A stretch of DNA of 64,000 nt from Thelonectria olida. Taxonomy: Eukaryota; Ascomycota; Sordariomycetes; Hypocreales; Nectriaceae. The notes beneath the pieces are model-generated. The model searched no databases and was not told where the DNA came from. It saw only the letters and a program-made list of their open reading frames with translations. Below, piece after piece: positions 55,474 to 64,000 of this stretch (position 1 is its first letter; each line of letters begins with the position of its first letter). The stretch covers positions 310,001 through 374,000 of the forward strand of contig JAGPYM010000034.1 in assembly GCA_020736575.1 (NCBI GenBank), in the 5' to 3' direction. Position numbers and translations under genes: made by a program.

Positions 55474-57421
55474 ATGCACTTACGCTCGCTATCGCGTCCT
55501 TTGACGCTCTGTCTCTCGCTCGCGTCAGTCGTTACCTCAGTACCCCAGAGTACCAATGTCGAGTCAACCTACTTTGGCGTCAACGGCGACGCGCACGCAA
55601 AGAATAGCAAGAAGCTCCAGGCCAAAGGGTACAGGGTCGTTTCGCTGAGCACGTATGGCTCACCTTCGGACCTGAAGTACGCAGCCGTTTGGAGGAAAAC
55701 AGACGGCCCTGCTTTTGAGACGATAAATGGTGCGGACGAAGACACCTATACGAAATGGCTGCAGAAGTGGAGGGCTGATGGCTATGTGTCGACCCACGTT
55801 TCGGCGAATGGGCCGAAGGAGAAGGCCGTGTATTCCGGTGTGATGGAGAAGCTCGATATCCGCTGGGAGCAGATTTGCGACCTCGAATGGCCCTGGGCCT
55901 TTGAGAATGCGACCCAGGGAGTTCCCATGGTTATCAAGGGAGTCAAACGCTATGGAACACCCGACAACCTGCGCTACTGTATCCTCGGCCACGAGAACAT
56001 CGGAAACCAACAGACCACCATCTTTTATGATACCGTCGTCGGCTACGACTACAACCGTTTGCTTACCTCCGAGACCAAGAAGCGATTCTGGCGCCCCGAC
56101 AGACTGTTCTTTTCCGATGATCACTTTGTCGCACCCAGCTTTGTCGACACCGACGTGGGCAAGTGGGATGCCAAGGGCGACTTGACTCGGGACAAGCTCG
56201 CTGCCGAGATCAAGAAGCAGAGCGCCAAAGGCCTGAGACCAGTCGACATCCAAGGAGGTGGAAATAGCACCAACGAACGATACATGGCCCTATTTGCCGA
56301 AAAGTACGTCCCAACTAGCCGTAAATGGTCGACCAAGGGCTCCTTCACTGGTTTTGCCGATAACAAAGGGGCGGTATCAACTTTAGACGAGGCCATGCGC
56401 TCTTGGATGGACAAGAACGGTGTCCGCCAAGCGCAAGTCGCCTTTGCCGTGAATGGGACCGTCATTGGCGAGCGCAGCTTCACCTGGGCCGAGCCCAATC
56501 GAGCTGTCGTCAAGCCCGACGATGTCTTCCTCCTCGCCAGTGTCAGCAAGATGTTCCTGTACGCCGCCGTCAGACGCATCGTGGACATGGGCTTGATCCA
56601 GTACAACACAACCGTGTACCCTCTGCTCAACCTCAAACCGTCCGACGAGCGCTCAAACGATATCACCGTTCAGCATCTTCTCGACCACACAGCGGGATAC
56701 GATCGAGGCGTCTCGGTTGACCCGACCTTCCTCTTCCGACAGATTGCGCTCGATCTGAACAACGGCACAGCCCCGGCCACGAAACGCGACATCATCGACT
56801 GGATGATCCGCAGGCCTCTGGACTGGGCCCCTGGCGATTCCTATGCGTATTCCAACTACGGCCCCATGCTTCTTAGCTACGTGCTAGAAAAGCTGACTGG
56901 GCAAGATTACCTCAAGTTTTTGAAGAAGCACGTCCTCAACGGCTTGAACGTGCCGCTGTATGCAACGGATATGAACAAGCACTTGAACGACCGCATTGTG
57001 CAAGAGAGCAAGTTCACAGGTTTCGATCCCGTCCATCCGTTGTCCGAGGACGCTATTCCTATGCCGACTGGCGGGGATGGCGCTATCAAGGAGGAGTGTG
57101 TCGGGACCTTTTCGCTCTCAGCGAGCGCAAGCACTCTTGCCAGGTTCATCGGCCACAACGGTGAGTTTTACTGACTATGCTATTTTATGGCGTGAACGAT
57201 TTGCTAATATGATTCTAGCCGCTTGGGGAGTGGGACCTCATACTCCTAGCTCGCGTGATGGTAGCTTGCCCGGAGCGCGTACTTATGTCGAAAGCTCTGG
57301 GGACGGCGTAGACTGGGCTCTTGTGTTGAACACGCGGGAGTATGTGGGAGACAACTTTAATGATCTCATCTACGGGACATTGCCGGGGATTGTCTATGGG
57401 TATCCTGTAGCTAAGAAATAA
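55474..57421 (+). CDS. Secreted polyglycine-hydrolase-like serine hydrolase (beta-lactamase fold)
   Basis: Exons 55474-57160 and 57219-57421 give 629 residues; the 58-bp intron follows FIGHN. A signal peptide covers residues 1-22. The N-terminal half has four repeats of one motif near residues 51, 102, 149 and 252 (KGYRVVSLSTYG, ADGYVSTHVSANG, GVPMVIKGVKRYG, KGLRPVDIQGGG), each followed by a Y/W-rich strand; this is the tandem repeat domain of polyglycine hydrolases. The C-terminal half is a class C-like beta-lactamase/penicillin-binding fold with Ser356-x-x-Lys359 (ASVSKMF) and Tyr459-Ser-Asn461 (YSNYG), plus QHLLDHTAGYDRG. Characterised fungal relatives cut the polyglycine linker of plant class IV chitinases, so a role in blunting host defence is plausible. 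Other substrates are possible. Confidence 0.85.
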
Positions 57422-59873
57422 TAGGGTGATGGGGTTAAGAAATGAAGGAAGAGAAAATAGATATGAATACCCAACAACACCATTATGTCTTGTAGCCTGG
57501 ATCAAAAAAAACTGCGAGTGAACCATCCAATTCCACTAAACAGAACAGGGCCAAGAAGCCTGTAGTAGAGTGACACAAGTATAGAGAAGCTAAAGCTTTT
57601 ATCAGCATGCCGACGCACCGTATCTATCATTCCCCAATCTCCATCCTCTTCTCCCTTCACTCTCGCTCCCCTTCGCAGCCAAATCTGCTTAACTGTGGGT
57701 CATACGTCTCTAGTATAGCAGAGAGCTCCAAGACGGGAGCTACTGCTGAGGAGATTGATATTTTTACAAGCTTTAGCGATAGATGGCATGGCATTGCCAA
57801 GCGCACTGATGATGAGCAGAGGTGTCTTGAGCCTACAGCTCAATTATCACGCCCGCTCGATGGGCACTAGCAGACACAGATAAATCAGGACAGGAAACCC
57901 ACAGAGGGGGTCAATGAGTACATAATGGCTTGCAAAGCACCTAGCACGATATGTGCCAGGCGCTTAGATGCACGACAAACAGAAACATAAATCGCGAAGG
58001 TCCTCCTGAAGAGACAGAGCCTGTCGGGGGTGCGGAATTAGACGAGTTCGGGGCAGCCAGGCAAATTGGCCTTCCAGGTCCTCGATCTACGAATGTTAGG
58101 CCTAGAGGAGAAATTCATTCAGGGCGAACGAGGACCACGAACATCCCCTACGATCCGAGAACCGATGGCCCAGATTTCTCCAAATGCCCTGGGTCGCCCT
58201 TCGACACCAAGACTTCGATATTCTGGAACGCCACTGGGAGGGTACCAGAAGCTGAAGTGACCTCCTTTGGGGGATTTGATGTACCTGCATAGATGACGAC
58301 CCTATGCTGAGGGGGCACCCGACCGATCCAAACTCCGTTAACCTGGCGTTGGCGACTACCATCATCTACTTCGACATGGAAGCCAGAAGAGTCTGGCGTC
58401 CGTCCTGATGGACAGTAATGAAGAACTCCCTACAGGACAAGTATGACGATACAGCAATACGCATTTACTCGCAATGCAAGGATCATTTCTTCGTCGAAGT
58501 CAAGGATATTCTAGTCCCAAGACTTACCGACAGATGGCAATGATTCAGATGCTCTGTTGTATACTGCGCGACTCTAATATGGGTTCTTCGGAAATTTCAA
58601 AAGTCTCGCCAGATGCGTTCTTGACATTCTCTGGCTGCCTGGCCATCCGGGTGTACCCCCCTGGCTATTTTATTAGCTCACTATTTATCCCATATGTTAT
58701 TCTTTTTTCATATCGCGCATCCATGGCTAGATTTCATCTGGATCTGGACCCTGTGTCAACAGTCGTACTCTTGGTAGATTTGCCAGCCTGTGCTTCTCCA
58801 TACGGTTCCACATTCTCAATACAACTCAAGGGTCTTCCTGATCATGCATCTATTACCCACGTTGCCTATCCGACTTCAGACTTCGCTCAGTCTTTCTGCT
58901 TAGCAAAGAAGAAACAATTGAACAAAGCGAGGCAGACCAAAATTAGTTAGCAAATTGGCCTTCGCCTTCTCGTCTCCAAACCTGCTCGTTACGGGGCCGG
59001 TGGGGGTCTCCGACGCTTAGCAACATATCTATATGTCTTGTCAAAGATTCGGTCGCGAAATCCGATGGGAACGGGGGGCTCGGTTACCCACAGGGCCGCT
59101 AGAAGCACGAGAAATGTAAGGTGGTGAGTCCAAGCCCATGGTACGAATATCAGGGACTGCGGCAGTGGTTGGAAGATATTGGCCACGTATGCCTTGACGT
59201 CATGAAATCTAGGATAAACCAAAGGCGGGCGAGTTATCCTCTCGTTCCCGAAACACTATAAACGGACAAGCCCCGGAGGTCCACTAAGAACTCGGGATTC
59301 TCGGCCAAGGCACGATTGCATTCGCTACTCGGGGGATGCCGTGCCCATATTAATGCCCGACAGTGGAGCGGTCCCGGTTGGCTTTCGTCGAGTCTGCTCT
59401 TCGACAACCTTACTTTACACTTGAAGACTCAAACGAAGGCTGAAGCAAAGGACGACAGCAGGGTCCAGACAGGACGACCAGAGAGATTCGTCACAAATCC
59501 AGGTATCGCACTAAGATCAGATGAAGACAGAACAATTGATCAAATGAACCAAAGCATGAAAACGGTCGTATGCAAGCGTAAAATATCCCAATTCATGGTA
59601 ACCAACATATATATCTTTAACTAATTATGATATCACCCTCAAATCCAGACTCTTTTGCAGCCACCACAGGCGCAAGAAAAACGATCCAGCAATTACACTT
59701 CAGTCCGAACTTCCCTATAAGGTAAGCTCACCAGGAGAAAAAGACCACGTCCATCACAACGTGAGTGTTACATCCTCGGTGAAGCAGGCGACTTGTCCAG
59801 CTGGCCCGCTCCAAAGCTGGAAAGGAATGGAAGACTCCTGTCCATACTTAGATTCCTAAGAACTTTCTCCTGC
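57422..59873. other. 2.45-kb gene-poor region
   Basis: No gene is supported. Frames such as the one ending at 58292 (PYDPRTDGPDFSKCPG) look vaguely coding but match no family I know and lack starts or splice structure. A TATA-like CTATAAA lies at 59257-59263 without a convincing gene after it. Confidence 0.4.
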
Positions 59874-60700
59874 TTACGCAGTCTGGACAGGACTTTCTTC
59901 CAAGTCACGACCACACTCGCCATGCTTCCCCATCTCGTCACTCCGCCCCTCCTCTCGAGCAGCTAGGCCTAGATAGACTCCGTCAACAATGAGCTGCACG
60001 ACAAACGTGAAACCAACAATATAGAAAGCGATAACTCCATTGTACGCAAAGGGTCCTTTGTACTCAGTATGGATTCCAGTCGCAAAGGAGAAAATGATAG
60101 GCATTACTATGTTGACAATAGCGAGCTCCTTGGGGAAGAGGGGCTTCTTGCGCGAGTCCATGATGATAGCATAGGCGAAAGCAAAGTTCTGAACCATAAA
60201 GGTAGGCCAAGGCATTAATGCAACGAGCCACTACGATTGTATCAGCCAGCGTTGCCACTTGGAGAGATCTCTTAGGAAGTACTTACAAAGAAGTCGTTCA
60301 AGGCATGAGTGATCTCGACTGGCCGATCGGGACGGTATGAAGCGATCGCAAGGACAATTCCAGGCAGCATGAATGTCCAGATGCCAGCTGCAGCTGAAGC
60401 AAGCTGCGCCTGATGGATGATATAGGGAATCCGAGGAACACGACGAATCTGGTAGGATATGGCAGTGGAGAATGGTAAATAGAAACCACCGGCTATCATA
60501 AGAATAGCGGCACCTGCTCGAATACGGCCGGTGCGAGCCTGGTAAAAGTGCGCTACTTGCTCGGCGTCCCAGGAGGGCTTGGTTGGTGGTATAAAGTCGG
60601 CAACGATAAAAGCCAGAATGAAGAAGATGCCGGATGCCGCACCGCAACAGGCACAATAGTACTGAATGGCGGTGTTGCTTAGCAGCCACGATCGAGACAT
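59874..60700 (-). CDS. Polytopic membrane protein of unknown function
   Basis: Exons 60700-60287 and 60230-59874 give 256 residues; the 56-bp intron joins LNDFF to WLVALMPWPTF. An ATG 13 codons upstream (60739, MGLNSFLTYH) is an alternative start. About six hydrophobic helices are visible: YYCACCGAASGIFFILAFIV, AAILMIAGGFYLPFSTAI, ASAAAGIWTFMLPGIVLAI, MVQNFAFAYAIIMD, ELAIVNIVMPIIFSFATG and NGVIAFYIVGFTFVVQLIV. A short conserved-looking loop PPTKPSWDAEQVAHFYQ follows helix 1. The C-terminal tail is charged and probably cytosolic. I recognise it only as a fungal integral membrane hypothetical. No transporter or enzyme motif is visible. Confidence 0.8.
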
Positions 60701-63089
60701 GGCCTCTGTGTGGTAAGTCAGGAAGCTGTTGAGCCCCATTTCGGATGTTAAGAACAGGAATATAGAGCTCCTGGTAGATAGTTTGGTGATGAAGATGGAG
60801 ATGAGTATAATACTGGTGTTGGGTGAATGAGGTTGAGGAGCAAGGTACGGCCAACAAACTCTTGCATTTCGCGGCATGAATTGATACTTATAGAAATGCT
60901 CCAAGGCCCTCCCCTTGCCTTATGTACGTACTATTGTTCGAAGGTTGGGAGGGAAGTGTCATCACGAGAAGCCTAGAACTTTCTTTGGAAGGACCGTGGA
61001 AGAAGATTGTACTCCTAGGATCAACCCAGCGTCGTGCAATAATTTCATTCCTGCGCGACTGCAATACGACTGCAGGAAATGAGTTCCATCAGTGCTGAAA
61101 CAGAAGACCCGCGTTTTCGCTATTCGGAGCCGAACTCCCTTTTAGAGTAATTCAATCAAGAGAGCCCGGAGTCGCTAAGTCGGCGTCAAACCTCTCGATT
61201 GGCCATCCCCGGAGAATAGGTATCGCATCAGTTCCCGCGGAGAACGGGGTAACATTGTCGTCAATAAACTTAGCCCTCACCCAACTTCTACGACGGCTCG
61301 GTGGCGGCACTTTCGCGGGAATGTCGAGGGCGGACACGCGGGGATCTACTGGGAAATTCCTACTGCCCCGAATCCCGGAAGCGTTTGTATCGTTCGATGA
61401 ATGCAGGATTATGACATCAGTTGTAATGCCGTAGTGGAGGAGATAGACTTCATTGAGGCTGGACAAGGAGTTGCCCCCACGAGTCTCAAGGCCGCAATCA
61501 ATGCGCTGAGGAGCAACTCCCGATCCTGCAATTTGTTCCGCGATTTCGTGTGTACAAGTTGGCAGATGATGATGACTATTTACGGCCAGATCGTCTTCCT
61601 GATGACTTTCTAAAAAGTGTTGCTGTTGGCCCACGAGTGGCAGCTGACAGAATAAGATTATACGATGAGAAGCTGGAATCATCTCGTTCATATTGGACGT
61701 GATACGCGTCTTACCGATGACTCGGAGTGGGAACAGATACAATACATCCAACTGTCGCGGGAACATGGCCTTTTGGAGTTTAAAACGCTGAGTGTATGAT
61801 GTATTTCTACGATACTGATGAGTGTACGGGCCTCCGCCTTTTGCTGGACAGCGCTCGGATAGGCTGTCCTCGGATGATTCAAGGGATTCTTGGGTGTTAT
61901 AAGAGATGCTTTACAGACATGGCGGGTTGTCAACACAGAATAATGAGTGACCTGCGTATAGCAGGACTGGATGGTAGGGATCAAGACCAAAACTCTTGTC
62001 TACGCTTTTACCCCACTAAACCGCGCTGTTGTATTTGAACATGCTGGTTCACTCCATAGTCCTTTGTCACACTGGCAAGTCGGTCCATGATTGGAAATAG
62101 CTACGAATGGAGAGGAGACGATATCCGTGTGAGTCACTTACATGTTCGGCTATGATAAACTCAACCCTTCTAAGCTCGATATCTCCCACGAATTACCTCG
62201 GCGTTCGCCGACCGACTTTCGGCGTGGCGTCATTATATGCATACATGTTCCTCGAGCATTTGAAGTTATACCGGCCCGGTCCGATTAACTGTGGTATAAC
62301 TATCACGTTCATTTTAATCGCACTCCCTGAGGGTGTCTCTTCAACGGCGATCTTCTGTATGCCCCGCCCTAGAAGAGTTGAAGATAGTTTAAACGGTGAT
62401 GGCCTGCATGGCTCCTTTGCCCCGTCAATCCGTGTACGCTGGCAGTACCGAACCTCATTCGTCGGGGAAAGGCCGAAGGTTTTTCTCGGCAGTAACCGAT
62501 GCTTGAGCCCGAACCGGGGTCAGATCGGTCTGAGCTTGAGCAGAGATGCCAAGTCGACAATCGATCCCATTCCCTCCCTTGGTAACTATTCTGAACCAAA
62601 TCTACGTATCCTGATGGAGAATCGTCCCGTGTGCTGTTGCTGAAGCTCAGACATTTAGTCAAGCTTTCCTCACTACGTATTGCGATGGACTCAATACCTC
62701 GGCGGCCTCCGGACAACGGGTACTTTCCCCCGCGCCAGATAAATGTCCCTGGTGTAGCCAAGAATGTAGCCCTGTCTGATATGCTCTTAATTACATCCAT
62801 TTTGACCGTGAACCACACCTGGGAATGGTACATGATTTGACCTTGGAGTTTTTTGTATAGGAGCCAAATGCTGAGAAGGGGCGGTCCTCCGCAATGGAGA
62901 ATGGGTACCTGCATAGTTCTCATGATGGAATGATGGTCGTCAATGAAGCTAATATCAACCTTCACTTTCATAGTCCTCGGTATTGTCATTCAACTGGGTG
63001 CTTTCTAGATACTCAACTCACGTAAGATAGAAATCTTCAATAATGATCATAATAAATGGTCAATGTAGCATGTGATAGCAAATCATGGC
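60701..63089. other. 2.4-kb gene-poor region
   Basis: Several frames of 150-200 codons exist on both strands (61152-61766, 62107-62643, 62369-62989), but they overlap each other, lack family motifs and show no intron logic. They may be decayed genes. Nothing further can be supported. Confidence 0.4.
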
Positions 63090-63590
63090 CTACAACACGC
63101 TCTGCGGCGGCCAAAAGTCGTACAGTCGAATATCCGCAGCCGCCCGACTCTGGCTATCCTTGATCCTCTCCTTCAAGTCAATCTGTCCCAGCTTCTCCGC
63201 AGCCCCCAAGTAGCATCTGATGCGACGCATCTTGTTGTCATCATCCAAGTGGTAGAGCGCGCACGTGCTAATCTTGACAACATCGCCAGGCAGAACATCG
63301 ATATCGTGAACAGCCTTTCCCTTGTTGAAGTACTCAAAGTAAGCCTCCATCTCCAGGAAGACTTTGCCGCGATCGCTCAGGATGGAAATGGGAATGACGT
63401 ATTCGTTGGCGTCGGCGTGGACGCGGGTGTAGTGGTCCATGATGTTCTTGCTGTTCTTGAGCGGTGGGATGGCAGGATCGGGGAGCATGAGCTCGACATC
63501 GTCGGAGTAGAACGCGTGTTGGTTGGAGTAGTCTTTTGTGTTGAATGCGCGGAGGTAGTTGAGAAACTCGGAGACTTCCAGTCGCGGCAT
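63090..63590 (-). CDS. SnoaL/NTF2-like domain protein
   Basis: A single exon of 166 residues starts at MPRLEVSEFLNYLRAF. The alpha+beta-barrel pattern of the SnoaL/NTF2-like superfamily fits: N-terminal helices (NYLRAFNTKDYSNQHAFY), a first strand SDDVELMLP, helix NSKNIMDHYTRVHADANEY, then strands VIPISILSDRGKVFLEMEAYFEYF, DVLPGDVVKISTCALYHLDD and MRRIRCYLGAA. Members act as small cyclases, isomerases or binding proteins, some of them in secondary metabolism. No biosynthetic neighbours are present, so the role is open. A TATATAA box on the minus strand (63724-63730) lies about 135 bases upstream and supports this start over longer upstream extension. Confidence 0.82.
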   Translation of the reverse strand: MPRLEVSEFLNYLRAFNTKDYSNQHAFYSDDVELMLPDPAIPPLKNSKNIMDHYTRVHADANEYVIPISILSDRGKVFLEMEAYFEYFNKGKAVHDIDVLPGDVVKISTCALYHLDDDNKMRRIRCYLGAAEKLGQIDLKERIKDSQSRAAADIRLYDFWPPQSVL

Positions 63591-64000
63591 GATGGGTATT
63601 TGGTGAGGTGTTCGGTATGTGGGCTGGGAATGGTTCTTGATAGCGGAGAACAAGGAGTTGTCTCTTGATTTAGTGGTAAGTCTGGTCGATGAGGGGAAAT
63701 CCTGGCTCGATAGAACGGTCAAGTTATATAGAGGAATGCGTGACGTGAGTTGGGTAGTAATCGGGAAGGATATGTAAGCGGGTGATGTGAAAATGCCGAC
63801 TTCCGTGTCCAAGGCTTCGGTATGTGGTCCACATGAGGAGGATATCTTGCAGAATATTCCAATGTCCAATTGTATTCTCAAGATGGTAGAAGTAGAGTGT
63901 CTGCATGTGTCAGCTACCTGCAGTACCTCATGGTGTTATTCTCGAGGCACGTAATGCGGGGTGTCGGTTTGTGGGGAAGTCGGCGTCCAACTAAACACCA
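63591..64000. promoter_or_regulatory. Promoter region of the SnoaL-like gene
   Basis: The last 410 bases contain the minus-strand TATATAA at 63724-63730. No other gene starts before the right edge. Confidence 0.45.

Noticed and set aside
58474..58950. 158-codon plus-strand frame
   Set aside because: No domain or signal is readable; judged chance.
61152..61766. 204-codon minus-strand frame
   Set aside because: No recognisable domain, no promoter or intron logic, and competing plus-strand frames of similar quality; kept only as a gene-poor region.
62107..62989. Overlapping 178- and 206-codon frames on opposite strands
   Set aside because: They overlap each other and have no family motifs, so neither can be supported.
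1..64000. CRISPR arrays, operons, ribosome binding sites, rRNA
   Set aside because: The window is fungal nuclear DNA with spliceosomal introns; no such features were seen.

Overview
The window is nuclear DNA of a filamentous ascomycete (Pezizomycotina, most likely Sordariomycetes). The evidence is short introns of about 45-76 bp with GT..AG ends and CTAAC-like branch sites, plus fungus-specific families: HET, NACHT-ankyrin, Zn2Cys6 with a fungal regulator C-terminus, Clr5, CFEM, DUF3632, DUF6546 and polyglycine-hydrolase-like. All gene models were built by reading both strands and splicing by eye. No database search was run and the species cannot be named.

Layout. 1-3.4 kb: a Mutator-like (MULE/FAR1) transposase running off the left edge, two GC-rich palindromes, a GNAT acetyltransferase and the dead 5' end of an F-box gene. 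3.5-6.0 kb: a HET-domain gene whose HET domain is split by ankyrin repeats and which carries two one-base frame breaks. 6.5-11.5 kb: an F-box-like unknown, a secreted GH24 lysozyme and a secreted amidohydrolase. 12.7-17.4 kb: a Zn2Cys6 regulator divergent from a short-chain dehydrogenase, which converges on an M20 peptidase. 17.8-29.6 kb: a fossil NLR fragment, a Clr5-TPR protein, a DUF7025-type AAA ATPase and a 1401-residue NACHT-ankyrin NLR-like receptor; this looks like an accessory allorecognition or immunity block. 29.8-33.4 kb: a siderophore-type MFS transporter divergent from a CFEM protein, with a palindromic double GATA (SreA/Urbs1-type) site between them. 36.8-44.6 kb: a Myb/SANT-like protein, a DUF3632 protein, an aquaporin with a His/Gln/Gly tail and a DUF6546 F-box protein with an in-frame stop near its N-terminus. 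45.7-49.4 kb: sulfide:quinone oxidoreductase divergent from an ETHE1-type persulfide dioxygenase, a two-step mitochondrial sulfide oxidation pair. 53-57.4 kb: a Ser/Ala-rich GPI-type surface protein and a secreted polyglycine-hydrolase-like serine hydrolase. 57-64 kb: gene-poor, with a polytopic membrane protein and a SnoaL/NTF2-like protein.

Two cross-cutting observations. First, four single-base losses, at or beside short base runs, break three otherwise conserved genes (HET twice, MFS once, sulfide:quinone oxidoreductase once). Sequencing error is a serious alternative to pseudogenisation. Second, two intergenic relics (an F-box 5' end and an NLR exon fragment) show transition-type decay of the kind expected from repeat-induced point mutation.

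The most useful functional hypotheses are the iron-regulated MFS/CFEM pair, the sulfide oxidation pair, the immunity-like block and the polyglycine-hydrolase-like enzyme.
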